Source: Deinococcus yavapaiensis KR-236 (lineage in GTDB: Bacteria; Deinococcota; Deinococci; Deinococcales; Deinococcaceae). Taken from it: a stretch of 64,000 nucleotides of DNA. Under the pieces are notes generated by a model. It was not told the DNA's origin. It saw only the letters and a list, made by a program, of their open reading frames with translations, and searched no databases. Below are positions 8,606 to 18,613 of this stretch, one piece after another. The position numbers were made by a program, and so were the translations under genes. Within the stretch, counting starts at the first letter, position 1. Each line of letters starts with the position of its first letter. The stretch is from positions 124,001 through 188,000 of the forward strand of contig NZ_QJSX01000006.1 of assembly GCF_003217515.1 (NCBI RefSeq), written 5' to 3'.

Positions 8606-8914
8606 ATGCATCTCGTTCAAATTCTGCTGCCCCTCACCGACAACCTTGGGCGCGCCTTCGACGCGGCACTTTACCGAAACGTGCGGCACGAACTCACCGA
8701 GCGTTTCGGAGGGCTCACGGCGTACTCGCGCTCGCCCGCGTCCGGCTTGTGGAAGGAAGACGAACAGGAGACGGTGCGCGATGACGTCGTCGTGTACGAG
8801 GTCATGGCCGACGACTTGGACCGAAGGTGGTGGCAGACGTACCGAGAGAAGCTGCGGATGACGTTTCGGCAAGACACCTTGATCGTTCGCGCCCTCGAAA
8901 TCGAACTGCTGTGA
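8606..8914 (+). CDS. Conserved-looking small protein of unknown function
   Basis: 102 residues, soluble, no signal peptide. It begins MHLVQILLPLTDNLGRAFDA and contains the charged stretch DDVVVYEVMADDLDRRWWQT and a C-terminal strand DTLIVRALEIELL. I do not assign a family. Codon use matches its neighbours and the reading frame is intact. A -10 box TATCAT (8594-8599) ends 6 nt before the ATG with no Shine-Dalgarno, so it is probably leaderless and independent of the DUF4132 unit. Its stop is 2 nt from the stop of the convergent anmK gene. Confidence 0.75.
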   Translation: MHLVQILLPLTDNLGRAFDAALYRNVRHELTERFGGLTAYSRSPASGLWKEDEQETVRDDVVVYEVMADDLDRRWWQTYREKLRMTFRQDTLIVRALEIELL

Positions 8915-8916
8915 AG

Positions 8917-10074
<1,158 letters not shown>

Positions 10075-10127
10075 CGCGCCGACCCTACCACGAACGACCT
10101 CGAAAGCGGGCGGGGTACAGTGGCGTC

Positions 10128-10751
10128 ATGCCGTTTCGCATTCGCCCCTACCGACCGGGGGATCTAGACGCGCTCTACGACATCTGCCTGCTCACCGGAG
10201 ATTCGGGGCAGGACGCCTCGGGCCTCTACGAGGATCCGAAGTTGCTCGGTCACGTGTACGCCGCGGCGTACGGCATCTTCCAGCCCGAGTTCGCCTTCGT
10301 CGTCGACGACGAACTCGGCGTGGCGGGCTACGTCATCGGCGCGCTCGACTCGCGCGCGTTCGAGGCGACCTTGGAGCGTGAGTGGTGGCCGAACCTGCGC
10401 GAGCAGTACCCGAGGCCGACGAAGCCGAAAGAGGATTGGACGCCCGACGACCGCATCATCAACTTGTTGTACGGGCGGTCCGCCGGAGACGAGGCGCTTC
10501 TCGACGCGTACCCTTCGCACCTGCACATCGACTTGCTGCCGAGGGCGCAAGGCGGTGGAAACGGACGGAAGCTCATGCACACCCTCTTCGACGCGCTGGC
10601 GAGGGCGGGCTCGCCCGGCGTGCACCTCGGGGTGGGCGCGAGGAACACGCGGGCCGTCGGCTTCTACGAGCACATCGGGTTCGAGCGGCTCGCCGAGAAG
10701 CCCGGCTCGATCGTCTTCGGCATGAAGTTGCCTTTCGACGCCGCCCGGTAG
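10128..10751 (+). CDS. GNAT-family N-acetyltransferase (OGA C-terminal-like)
   Basis: 207-residue acyl-CoA-dependent acetyltransferase of the GNAT fold. The N-terminus FRIRPYRPGDLDALYDICLL is typical. The acetyl-CoA loop region is SHLHIDLLPRAQGGGNGRKL (Q/R-x-x-G-x-G/A-like), followed by GVHLGVGARNTRAVGFYEHI and GFERL, the usual last strands. The pattern resembles the pseudo-acetyltransferase domain fused to O-GlcNAcase-type proteins, which is family-level recognition only. The -10 box TACAGT (10116-10121) ends 6 nt before the ATG; no Shine-Dalgarno. It is divergent from anmK across 53 bp, so both promoters lie in that short gap. Confidence 0.88.
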   Translation: MPFRIRPYRPGDLDALYDICLLTGDSGQDASGLYEDPKLLGHVYAAAYGIFQPEFAFVVDDELGVAGYVIGALDSRAFEATLEREWWPNLREQYPRPTKPKEDWTPDDRIINLLYGRSAGDEALLDAYPSHLHIDLLPRAQGGGNGRKLMHTLFDALARAGSPGVHLGVGARNTRAVGFYEHIGFERLAEKPGSIVFGMKLPFDAAR

Positions 10752-10994
10752 ACGCTCGGGACCCCTCGTCGGCCGACGGGTGCCGCTCGTCCCACGTCGT
10801 GATGGCGCCGAGGACGGAGCGAAAGGCGCGACCGCTCGGCGTCGATTCCTAGGAGTTGCGAGTCGGAAATTCTGACAGCACTGGCTTGAAGGCGGTCGCG
10901 CCGATGGCACCCAGGGCGCGAGATCGTCGAAGCGCCCCCGTCTTCCTCGTGTTTTCGTTCGGCTCGCTTCTTCTGAGCCTCGCCGTTCGGCGTA

Positions 10995-11029
10995 TTGCAC
11001 CGCTCTCTTCGAAAGAGCACTCTGGTGTT
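10995..11029 (+). promoter_or_regulatory. Promoter of the DHA2 efflux gene with inverted repeat
   Basis: TTGCAC (10995-11000), a 17-bp spacer and CACTCT (11018-11023) place the transcription start at or next to the ATG at 11030. GCTCT (11002-11006) and AGAGC (11014-11018) form an inverted repeat between the boxes, a possible repressor site. Confidence 0.45.
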
Positions 11030-12844
11030 ATGTCTGCGACATACTCGTCACCGTCGGACGCGCTGACACCCCAAGTTCGCCTGCTCACCCTCGTCGGGAT
11101 CATGCTGGCGCTCCTCCTCGGCGCGCTCGACCAGACGATCGTCGCGACCGCCGGTCCCGCCATTCAGCGAGACCTCGCCATTCCCCCGAGCCTCTACACG
11201 TGGCTCACCATCGCCTACCTCGTCACGAGTACGGTCGTCGTTCCCATCTACGGCAAACTCGGCGACTTGTACGGCCGCAAGCCCGTCATCCTCTTCGGGC
11301 TCACGCTCTTTCTCGTCGCGTCCGTTCTGTGCGGCCTCGCCGGAAGCGCCACGCACCTCATCTTGCTGCGGGCCGTGCAGGGCCTCGGGGCGGGCGCACT
11401 CTTCACCACCGCCTTCGCCATCGTCGCCGACCTCTACCCGCCTGCCGAACGCGCGCGCGTCAACGGCGCGCTCGGCGGCGTGTTCGGCTTGTCGTCCGTC
11501 CTCGGCCCGCTCGTCGGCGGCGCGATCACCGACACGTGGTCGTGGCACTGGGTCTTCTTCGTGAACGTCCCCGTCGGTCTCGTCGCCCTCGTCTTCATCG
11601 CCACGCGCATGCCTTTGCTGCGAAACGCCAACGCCGGCGGTCGCGTCGATTACGCGGGCGCCCTGTGGCTGATCGTCGCGAGCGTGCCGTTGCTGCTCGC
11701 CCTGAGCCTCGGCAAGACCCATCCGCAACCCGGCGAAACCGCCTTCGCTTGGACGTCGTGGCCGATCCTGACGATGTTCGCGCTCTTCGCCGTCGGCCTC
11801 GCCGCCTTCATCGCCACCGAGCGTCGCGCGCCCGAACCCCTGCTCGACCTCGCGCTGTTCAAAAACCGAACCTTCGCCGTCGCGAACCTCGCCATCTTCG
11901 TCCTCGGCGCGGGCTTCCTCGCCAGCATCGTGTTCCTGCCGCTGTTCATGGTGAACGTCGTCGGATTGTCCGCCACGAACTCCGGACTCACCACCACGCC
12001 CCTCACCTTCGGCCTCATCGCGAGCGCCATCGTCGGCGGCGCTCTCACCACCCGCTTCGGACGCTACAAGCCCGTCATGCTCGTCAGCCTCGTCATCCTG
12101 CTCGCGGGCTTCGCGATCATGGGCTTCACCCTCACGTCCGGCAGCACGCAACTCGAAGTGACCCTCAAAATGATCGTCGTGGGCCTCGGGCTCGGCGCCG
12201 TCGTCAGCCTCTACTCCCTCGCCGTGCAAAACGCCTTGCCGCCCGAGCGCACGGGCGTCGCCACGAGCGCCGTCAGCTTTTTTCAGCAGATGGGTGGAAC
12301 CGTCGGTCTCGCCGTTCTCGGAACCGTGTTCGCGGGCAACCTGCAAACGAACTTGACGGCCGCCGCCTCGAAGCTTCCGCCCGCCCTGACCGCCGAGCGT
12401 TCTCCTCGCCAAGCGAGCGGCACCTTCGACGCCCGCGCCGTACGCGCCGATCTGCGCGAATCCTTCGCCGATCAGCGCGACCTCTACACGGCCGCCTTGC
12501 GGAGCGGTGACGCGCACGCCGCCCGCGTGCTCGCCGCCTCGGCGAGCACGCCGAACGAAGCTCGCGTCCTCCTGACGAACGTCGCGAACGGAACCGCGCC
12601 GCGCGCCGCGCGCCTCGCCGCGCTACCCCCCACGCTGCGGGGCCTGGAGGCAGCCGAAGAGCGAGCCCTCGCTGACGTGACCCGCTTCGAGGGCAACTTC
12701 AAGGACGGCTGGACCGACGCGATCACCTTGATCTACCGCCTGGGCTTGCTCATCGTCGCGCTCGGCCTGCTCGTCACGGCCCTCCTTCCAGAGCTTCCCC
12801 TGCGAAAGGCCGATCCGAGCGAAGCGCCTACGATCATGGGCTGA
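11030..12844 (+). CDS. MFS drug efflux transporter, DHA2 (EmrB/QacA, 14-TM) family
   Basis: Proton-driven multidrug exporter in the inner membrane, 604 residues. The DHA2 signature LLGALDQTIVATAGPAIQRDL lies in the first helix, GKLGDLYGRKPVILFG is MFS motif A, and LGPLVGGAITDTWSWHWVFF is motif C. Most helices are in the first 470 residues; then comes an unusually long hydrophilic insertion (about 450-575, with the Ala/Arg-rich segment around SGTFDARAVRADLRESFADQ) before the last helix LIYRLGLLIVALGLLVTALL. The ATG at 11030 is preferred over upstream in-frame starts because it matches the family N-terminus and the promoter spacing. No adjacent TetR/MarR regulator is present. Substrate unknown. 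Confidence 0.93.
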   Translation: MSATYSSPSDALTPQVRLLTLVGIMLALLLGALDQTIVATAGPAIQRDLAIPPSLYTWLTIAYLVTSTVVVPIYGKLGDLYGRKPVILFGLTLFLVASVLCGLAGSATHLILLRAVQGLGAGALFTTAFAIVADLYPPAERARVNGALGGVFGLSSVLGPLVGGAITDTWSWHWVFFVNVPVGLVALVFIATRMPLLRNANAGGRVDYAGALWLIVASVPLLLALSLGKTHPQPGETAFAWTSWPILTMFALFAVGLAAFIATERRAPEPLLDLALFKNRTFAVANLAIFVLGAGFLASIVFLPLFMVNVVGLSATNSGLTTTPLTFGLIASAIVGGALTTRFGRYKPVMLVSLVILLAGFAIMGFTLTSGSTQLEVTLKMIVVGLGLGAVVSLYSLAVQNALPPERTGVATSAVSFFQQMGGTVGLAVLGTVFAGNLQTNLTAAASKLPPALTAERSPRQASGTFDARAVRADLRESFADQRDLYTAALRSGDAHAARVLAASASTPNEARVLLTNVANGTAPRAARLAALPPTLRGLEAAEERALADVTRFEGNFKDGWTDAITLIYRLGLLIVALGLLVTALLPELPLRKADPSEAPTIMG

Positions 12845-13236
12845 GGGTCGTCCTTTCGCTCGACGGTGCCCTGTTCACCGCTGAGAAGTGACGCCAAAAG
12901 GAACGGCCCACCCGCGGCGCGTCAGGAAAGGGTGGTCAGGAGCATTCCGCCAAGCGGAATGCTCCTGACCACCTTGCACGCTTCCGGCATAGTGCCGAGG
13001 AGAGATCGCGTCAGCCCTTCCCGCGCCGGAAACGAGGTGCACGGCGAGGGGGACATTCACCTTCAACCGTCCCGCCTGCGAACGAGCTGATGTCACAACA
13101 CCAGAACTCCCTCACGACCGAGCTCAGCGGCCTGCAGGACCTCGGAGCCCTGAAGCGTTGGGCTTCCCCACCGCCCCGACTCGAATGGGAGATGTGCCCC
13201 AGCGAAGCTCTCGGCCTTCGCGCACTCAGGCTGACG
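12845..13236. other. Intergenic region between efflux gene and glycosyltransferase
   Basis: 392 bp between convergent genes. The only clear element is the large hairpin at 12931-12973. An open frame at 13090-13293 has no credible start, domain or codon support and overlaps the glycosyltransferase end, so it is not annotated. Confidence 0.6.
12931..12973. terminator. Perfect 20-bp inverted repeat, probable bidirectional terminator
   Basis: GGTGGTCAGGAGCATTCCGC is followed by the loop CAA and its exact reverse complement. It lies 86 bp after the efflux gene stop, between convergent genes. There is no strong T-run on either strand, so termination is likely but not certain. Confidence 0.6.
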
Positions 13237-14424
13237 TCAGGCGCGCTGAATCGAAGTTCTGACGGAGGTCGTGTCGAGCGCCCGGTCGAGTAGTTGCAGG
13301 AACTGCCGAGTCGCCACTCCCCAGTTCAGCACCTCGTCGTACGCGTCGCGCGCCGTGCGACCCAGTGCCGTGAGGACCGTGCGGTCGGTCCACAACACCG
13401 CGAGGCGCTCCGCGTACGCCTCTCCCGGGACGCCCGCAGGGAGGAGCGTGCCGTTCACGCCTTCGCAGACGACGCTGCTCATACCGCCGACATTCGCGGC
13501 GACGACCGGCACGGCGAACGCGTTCGCTTCGCCGACCACCATCGGCGTGCAGTCTGCGCGCGAAGGAAGCAGCAGCACGTGCGCGTCCGCAAGGAGCGCG
13601 TCGAGTCGAGCGCGACCCGACGGGGTGTTCTTGCTGAGGAAGCCTTCCCAGCGCACGAAAGGTATGTCCTTCGCGCCGTCCGGGGGAGAAACGCCGACTA
13701 TCGTGAGGGTGGCGGGCACGCCAAGGTCACGGAGGACCGTGAGGGTCCGCACGGCCGTGTCGCCGCCCTTGCGGTCCCAGTGCATTCCCATCCACAGCAG
13801 GCGCAACTCGCGGGTCGAGCGCGCCGCGAGAAGGTCGAGGGCGACGGACCTCGCCGGTGGAAGGTCGAGGTTGGCGCCGAACGGCACGACCTTCACCCGT
13901 TCGTTCGGCACGCCGAAGTCCTGCTGCGCGGAATCGGCGGCCCACGTGCTGGTGTACACCGCCTGATGGCAGCGTGACAGTGCCTGCGCGTCCGCCATCC
14001 AACCGCGGGCGATGCTTTCGGCGCTCACGTTCGTGAAGTTCGGGTACGTCTGGTGAAGCAGCGCGTACGTGGCGTCCGTCCACAGGAACGCCGGAATTCG
14101 AGTGTCCAAGTTCGCGAGGACCAGGGGAGTGACGCACAGCAGGGCGTCCGGTCGGACGTCGCGCAAGGCTCGCTCGACCTGCCGGGCGTACCCTTCGGTG
14201 GCACGGGGCGTGCTGTCGAGGTGGTAGTGCTGCGCCACCCGGGCGTACCTGGCGTGCTGCCGGCGCTCGTGATCCCCGACGTCCATGACGAGGGGACTGA
14301 TGGGAATGACTTCGACGTCGTACGTTTCGAGGGCTCGCAGCAGGGAGCGTGGCGTGCCGGACCACGTGTGCGCGTCGCGCACGTCGAGAGGGTGCGCGAA
14401 GGCGAGGCGCGGCCGGCGGGGCAC
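13237..14424 (-). CDS. Glycosyltransferase, GT4-like (GT-B fold)
   Basis: 395 residues. Retaining GT-B enzyme that moves a sugar from a nucleotide sugar to an acceptor. The C-terminal domain shows LRLLWMGMHWDRKGGDTAVR, DAHVLLLPSRADCTPMVVGE (the donor-binding E-x7-E region) and NAFAVPVVAANVGGMSSVVC. The N-terminal half is the more variable acceptor domain. The start codon is GTG at 14424; the -10 box TAACGT ends 6 nt before it, although a short GAGGAG also abuts it. No polysaccharide cluster surrounds it, so the acceptor is unknown. Confidence 0.88.
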   Translation of the reverse strand: MPRRPRLAFAHPLDVRDAHTWSGTPRSLLRALETYDVEVIPISPLVMDVGDHERRQHARYARVAQHYHLDSTPRATEGYARQVERALRDVRPDALLCVTPLVLANLDTRIPAFLWTDATYALLHQTYPNFTNVSAESIARGWMADAQALSRCHQAVYTSTWAADSAQQDFGVPNERVKVVPFGANLDLPPARSVALDLLAARSTRELRLLWMGMHWDRKGGDTAVRTLTVLRDLGVPATLTIVGVSPPDGAKDIPFVRWEGFLSKNTPSGRARLDALLADAHVLLLPSRADCTPMVVGEANAFAVPVVAANVGGMSSVVCEGVNGTLLPAGVPGEAYAERLAVLWTDRTVLTALGRTARDAYDEVLNWGVATRQFLQLLDRALDTTSVRTSIQRA

Positions 14425-14440
14425 CTCCTCACGTTACACA

Positions 14441-14600
14441 TCCACGCCCCCTCGTGTCGAGGGGCGGGCAGGGGAGAAGGCGGTCCTTCACGCCTGGAAG
14501 GTGCGCAGTCGAGCCGCGTCACGATCGAGGACGTCGCTTCCACTTCGTCGTTCACACCTTCACCTGACGTTCCCCGGCAAGGCAGGGGCGACGGGTCGCG
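14441..14600. repeat. Degenerate copies of a dispersed G/C-rich repeat
   Basis: Two blocks, about 14441-14490 and 14541-14600, share the layout of the palindromic repeat at 629-664: a C-rich tract, a short palindrome and a G-rich tract (for example CCTTGCCGGGGAACGTCAGG on the minus strand). Both read in the same direction. They are diverged, and I see no gene in this part of the gap between the glycosyltransferase and the acetyltransferase. Confidence 0.4.
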
Positions 14601-14647
14601 CCTCTGAAGGAAACTGCACACGCTTGCTTTTCCGACCGCCCTTCGGT

Positions 14648-15202
14648 ATGACGACCGCCATGACTTCACTGTCGACAGCGCGGCTGCGGTTGCGGCCGTT
14701 CGAAGCGTCGGACCTCGCGGCCCTCGCTCGCATCACCCGCGATCCGGACGTGATGCGCTTCATCGGTCGAACGGGACGACCGTTGAACGAGGAGCAGACC
14801 GCTCGCACCCTCCGCTTCTTCCAGGACCTGTGGGTCGAGCGGGGGCTGGGCGTGTGGGCCGTCGAGGAAAGGCCGGACGCTCGGCTGATGGGCTGGTGCG
14901 GATTCTTTCCTCTCGATGGGACGAGTGACATCGAACTCGCGTACCTGCTCGACCGTTCGGCCTGGGGCCGGGGATTCGCGACCGAGGCGGCGTGGGCGGC
15001 CCTGAAGTGGGCGTTCGGGGAGGGACGTCTCGAGCGCGTGGTCGCGGTCACGTACCCGGAGAACACCCCGTCGAGGCGAGTGCTGGAGAAACTCGGATTC
15101 GTGAACGAAGGCCTCCGGCAGTACTACGAGCGCGACGTCGCGTTCTACGAACTTCCCGCGCGGAACTTCCCGCTCGGCCTTTCCTCGACGGGCGGCGCGT
15201 GA
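14648..15202 (+). CDS. GNAT N-acetyltransferase, RimJ/RimL type
   Basis: 184 residues (180 if the second ATG at 14660 is used; no Shine-Dalgarno decides between them). Members of this family acetylate protein N-termini, aminoglycosides or small metabolites. Signatures: LSTARLRLRPFEASDLAALA at the start, ELAYLLDRSAWGRGFATEAA (the acetyl-CoA pyrophosphate loop G-R-G-F-A-T-E-A) and ENTPSRRVLEKLGFVNEG near the end. Intact and apparently a single-gene unit. Substrate cannot be told from sequence. Confidence 0.9.
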   Translation: MTTAMTSLSTARLRLRPFEASDLAALARITRDPDVMRFIGRTGRPLNEEQTARTLRFFQDLWVERGLGVWAVEERPDARLMGWCGFFPLDGTSDIELAYLLDRSAWGRGFATEAAWAALKWAFGEGRLERVVAVTYPENTPSRRVLEKLGFVNEGLRQYYERDVAFYELPARNFPLGLSSTGGA

Positions 15203-15378
15203 CGCGTTCCCCGCGAGCAGCGGCACGACGTGGACAACCTACCGGCTCGCTCGGCGGCACAACATCCGCGCGGCCCGCGCTTCCAACGGCTTCGTATAAG
15301 ACGGTGGAGCATCACCTTCAGTCTTGGGACAGGGCTTCGGCGTACCCCGAAGCCACCTCCTGCCCCGTCCTCGACGTC

Positions 15379-16179
15379 TCACTCGGCAACCGTGCCTTTG
15401 ACGGCCCACGCACGAACCGCCAGCAGGATCTCACCGTCCGGACCGGTCGGGAGCGCCGCCTGAACGGCATCACGAATGCGATTGCGCACGTCATCGCTCA
15501 ACCCCGCCACGTACTTTGGCGCGGACCCGGTGCCACCAAGAAACGGTGACCAGTACGCATCGAAATCGGGAAAGGCCGCCGGAATGTCCACGGCCGTCAC
15601 CTCCACGTCCACCGCGCCCGCTTCCTCGAGCGCCCTTCGCAAAGGGCCGGGACGGCAAATCGGAGCGTTGATGCCGTCGTCGAACGCGGCGGCGCCCGAA
15701 TCGATGGCGCGCGCCACATCGAAGAAGGACCGCATGATCTGCATGTGGCCCGCGTAGTCCCACACGTACAGCGCCACACGACCTCCGGGGCGAACGAGGC
15801 GGACCATTTCGCGCAAGGTGGCCCGAGGATCTCGGGTGAAGTTGAGGACGAGCCCGCTGACCGCGTAGTCGAACTCGGCGTTCGGCAATCCGGTATCGGT
15901 CGCGTCGGCCAGCATGAACTCGGCTTCGGGAACGGAATGCTTCGCTGCTTGCAGGAACGCTTCGGACAAGTCGAGGCCGAGCAAGGAACTCGGACGGCAC
16001 GTCTGCATGACTTGACGGCTCAAGGCTCCGGTGCCGCACCCGAGATCCACCCAACGACCGTGCGCTTCGGCATCCAGCCAGAGGAGGAAGTGCGAAGCGA
16101 TCAATCGACTCCAGCGCCCCATGTAGCTTTCGTACGCCTCGGCAGCTCCCCATAACTTCCGATCGGGTGCATCGTTCAT
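15379..16179 (-). CDS. Class I SAM-dependent methyltransferase
   Basis: 266 residues. Motif I WVDLGCGTGALS binds S-adenosylmethionine; LGLDLSEAF is the acidic loop; DYAVSGLVLNFTRDP and VRLVRPGGRVALYVWDYAG are motifs II-III of the Methyltransf_11/25 group. The upstream extension of the open frame lacks homology and the ATG at 16179 has GGTGGAGGATC before it, which fixes the start. Neighbours give no pathway clue, so the methyl acceptor is unknown. Confidence 0.9.
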   Translation of the reverse strand: MNDAPDRKLWGAAEAYESYMGRWSRLIASHFLLWLDAEAHGRWVDLGCGTGALSRQVMQTCRPSSLLGLDLSEAFLQAAKHSVPEAEFMLADATDTGLPNAEFDYAVSGLVLNFTRDPRATLREMVRLVRPGGRVALYVWDYAGHMQIMRSFFDVARAIDSGAAAFDDGINAPICRPGPLRRALEEAGAVDVEVTAVDIPAAFPDFDAYWSPFLGGTGSAPKYVAGLSDDVRNRIRDAVQAALPTGPDGEILLAVRAWAVKGTVAE

Positions 16180-16279
16180 GGCTTGATCCTCCACCTTGCA
16201 TTTTGAATCACGCCGACGATACGCGACCGTGAAAGCAGAATTTCCAACTTCAAGGGGTGCGCGTTCACTTGAGGGCAGC

Positions 16280-16311
16280 AAAAGAAGAGAGCCCACTTTT
16301 GGGCTCTCTTC
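16280..16311 (-). terminator. Rho-independent terminator of the secreted-protein gene
   Basis: On the minus strand a perfect 12-bp stem (GAAGAGAGCCCA, loop AAAG) is followed by TTTT. It lies just after the stop of the gene at 16325-16861 and also shields the methyltransferase gene downstream. Confidence 0.88.
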
Positions 16312-16324
16312 TCGACACGACGGG

Positions 16325-16861
16325 CTACTTGACGCGTTCCGCCGTGCAGGTGCCCATGCCGTTCGTCGCCCCAGTCTTGATGTACGCCTCCAGGAGATCC
16401 GCGTCATCCGTGAAGTACCCGTTGAGCTTCTCGGTGTTCTTCTGTGCGCTGGGATCGTTGATGCCGCAAACGTACATCTTGATGTCGAAGTACATATAAA
16501 TGGTCTTGTAGTCGAACTCCAACCACTCCGGGTACTCCGTCTTCACGTCGTACCGAGCGCTCCACATTTCGGTGAAGGGAACGAGGTCGCCCTCTTCATC
16601 CTTCACCTTGGACTCGACTCTCCCATTCGCGTGGTTGTACGCCACGTAGGTGTCCGTCTGCCGCATGGGCGTCTTTGCAATTTCGATCGTGTACGTCATC
16701 GGCTTGCCCTCGGCGGGCGTCGCGGTGATCTTCCAGAGTTGCATTGGTTGTAGGAACACGTCCAAGTGGTTGGGTGCGGCGAGGGTCGTTCCCTGAACCA
16801 TTCCGGCCAGGGCGACGAGGGAAGGAAAGACGAGGCGAAGCAAGAGGAAAGGACGCGACAT
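16325..16861 (-). CDS. Small secreted protein of unknown function
   Basis: 178 residues beginning MSRPFLLLRLVFPSLVALAG, a signal peptide with likely cleavage after TLAA. The mature part has LDVFLQPMQLWKITATPAEG, several aromatic residues and two cysteines (MYVCGIND, MGTCTAE), which could pair after export. I recognise no family. The start at 16861 is chosen because the signal peptide begins there; the -10 box TAATAT (16870-16875) ends 8 nt before it and no Shine-Dalgarno is seen, so it looks leaderless. Confidence 0.75.
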   Translation of the reverse strand: MSRPFLLLRLVFPSLVALAGMVQGTTLAAPNHLDVFLQPMQLWKITATPAEGKPMTYTIEIAKTPMRQTDTYVAYNHANGRVESKVKDEEGDLVPFTEMWSARYDVKTEYPEWLEFDYKTIYMYFDIKMYVCGINDPSAQKNTEKLNGYFTDDADLLEAYIKTGATNGMGTCTAERVK

Positions 16862-17006
16862 ACCGGCGGATATTAGCAACGTGTGAAGAGGCGGATCGTG
16901 AAAAACTCGGTGGCCGAGCAGCGTCCCGGCACCCTCCGGCCACCTCCACGCCCCTCGAGATTGCCGAGAATGAGGGTGCGAGAACAAGCAGCCGCGTTCA
17001 CCGCGT

Positions 17007-17585
17007 TCAGCCGCTCACGGTCGCCGTGCACGACCCTACGTCCTGCCAGGCGCCTCCATCGACCCAGCGTCCGGAAGCCGTCCACGTGTCTCGCGCCACC
17101 TCTCCCGACGGAAGGATCTTCGGCACGTGCAAGCGAAGAGTTCCCGCCAGTCGCTTGTCCGTCGAGACGTACTGCGTGATGCGACACTCGAACCGCTCCG
17201 TCATCCTGAACCCACTTCCCGGTGCGCGAACCGTCGGCCATGCCCACATGAATCGAATCACGCGCTGCGAGGGATCGAACCCCACATAAGGATGAGGCGT
17301 GAAACGTCCTGCCTCATCCTTGAAAAGCTCTCGATACCTCACGTTGTCGAGGTTGCTGTAGGGCTCTTCGCCGTTCGGTTGAGGAAAGACGTACGAGCCC
17401 AAGCCATCGAGCGAAACGCTCATCTTGACCACCTGGCTTTGAAACGTGCCCTCGACGGACCACGTTTGCCCTCCTTGAAGTGGCGTCGCCTGCAACGGTG
17501 ATTGGGAAGCGACGGTCGCCGAAGGAGCGCAGCCGAGCAGGACGACGGCACAGAGAAGCATGACAAGGAAACACCAGTGCTTCAT
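17007..17585 (-). CDS. Putative lipoprotein of unknown function
   Basis: 192 residues. The signal sequence MKHWCFLVMLLCAVVLLGC ends in a lipobox (LLGC, Cys19), so the protein is probably lipid-anchored outside the inner membrane. The mature region is beta-rich with WSVEGTFQSQVVKMSVSLDG, RFMWAWPTVR and two further cysteines (FECRITQY and VGSCTATVSG). No family recognised. -10 box TAGATT ends 6 nt before the ATG; no Shine-Dalgarno, so probably leaderless. Confidence 0.78.
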   Translation of the reverse strand: MKHWCFLVMLLCAVVLLGCAPSATVASQSPLQATPLQGGQTWSVEGTFQSQVVKMSVSLDGLGSYVFPQPNGEEPYSNLDNVRYRELFKDEAGRFTPHPYVGFDPSQRVIRFMWAWPTVRAPGSGFRMTERFECRITQYVSTDKRLAGTLRLHVPKILPSGEVARDTWTASGRWVDGGAWQDVGSCTATVSG

Positions 17586-17861
17586 CCACTCAATCTAGCG
17601 TTCGTTGTCGTACGCACCGTTGCAATTCGGCATGGCAGATATCCCTTTGCACGGCGAAGCGGCGCGCGCTCCCGTACAGGCGAACGGACAATGTGACCGC
17701 GCGCCGACCACCCTCTCGTGTGCCGCGCCGCGAGCGACCACACCGCACGAGGACGCTCGCATCCTGTCGCAGCTTGTGCGTATCGATCTCTGGACGGACG
17801 CTGTGCGCCCTCGAATTCCTACAACATTCCGTAGCCATCTCCAAGCCGGTACGGTCTACCC

Positions 17862-18419
17862 ATGCACATCCTTTCCCCCGTCTGCCACACTCGCTTTTTT
17901 TCCGCCGCCTTGCTGCTGAGCCTCCTGCCGGTCGCCAGCGCCGCCCCGACGGCTCCCAGTTTCCACCTGTGCCAGCTGATGTCCCCTGCGGTGGTCAAGT
18001 CGACCTTCGCTCCGATCGCGGACGGGCGCTCGCTGGAAAAACCACTGGAAGGAATCGGTGGGAAGAGCTGCTCCTACCGCGTCCCTTCGCCTACCGCTCC
18101 AGGCGCACCGAACTTGGAGCAGGTCCGCGCCTTGATCGAAACGGCATTCTTCGATTCGGCCGGTACGGCCCGCTTGGCCCTCGCGGCCGATATGGACCGG
18201 GCCCGCGAGGGGAAACTGACGAATATCGCCAAGCTCAAAGGATTGGGTGACGCCGCGTTCGTCTCTCAGCAAGGCGAGACCGTCAGTATTCGGGTCATTC
18301 GTGGGCGAATGCTGATGGCGGTGAATGTCGGGAAGGTGGATGCCAGCTTCAAGGCTCGTCAGGATGTGGCGATGAGCTTGGCGAAGCAAGCCCTGAGCCG
18401 TCTGCCCATCGTAAAGTAA
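17862..18419 (+). CDS. Small secreted protein, DUF3558-like
   Basis: 185 residues with a signal peptide (RFFSAALLLSLLPVASAAP). The mature part, FHLCQLMSPAVVKSTFAPIA then KSCSYRVPSP and LKGLGDAAFVSQQGETVSIR, resembles the DUF3558-type fold (two cysteines, then G-L-G-D-A-A-F) seen in exported proteins of Gram-positive-like bacteria. Function unknown. The -10 box TACGGT (17850-17855) ends 6 nt before the ATG, so the mRNA is probably leaderless. A strong terminator follows at 18459. Confidence 0.72.
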   Translation: MHILSPVCHTRFFSAALLLSLLPVASAAPTAPSFHLCQLMSPAVVKSTFAPIADGRSLEKPLEGIGGKSCSYRVPSPTAPGAPNLEQVRALIETAFFDSAGTARLALAADMDRAREGKLTNIAKLKGLGDAAFVSQQGETVSIRVIRGRMLMAVNVGKVDASFKARQDVAMSLAKQALSRLPIVK

Positions 18420-18458
18420 GGACGCAGCACTCTCTCGAATTCGATCGAAGAGTCTCAT

Positions 18459-18496
18459 CAATAGAAACGCCTCTCCAAAGAGAGGCGTTTCTATTG
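18459..18496 (+). terminator. Terminator hairpin after the DUF3558-like gene
   Basis: A 17-bp perfect stem (CAATAGAAACGCCTCTC, loop CAAA) begins about 40 bp after the stop codon. The 3' arm contains GTTTCTATT. It is strong on both strands and can also stop transcription of the convergent lipoprotein gene. Confidence 0.82.
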
Positions 18497-18613
18497 GCAG
18501 GCGGCATGAACGCTATCGCCCAAAGTGCGAAAAACAGCATTGCGCTCGAGCTACCTCGCTACACGAACGACACCTCGAGTATGGATGTAGGAGTCGGTCG
18601 CGCTGACGGCCGC

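Noticed and set aside
12866..13293. Small open frames between the efflux gene and the glycosyltransferase
   Set aside because: They cross the 20-bp hairpin or overlap the glycosyltransferase end and show no coding features.
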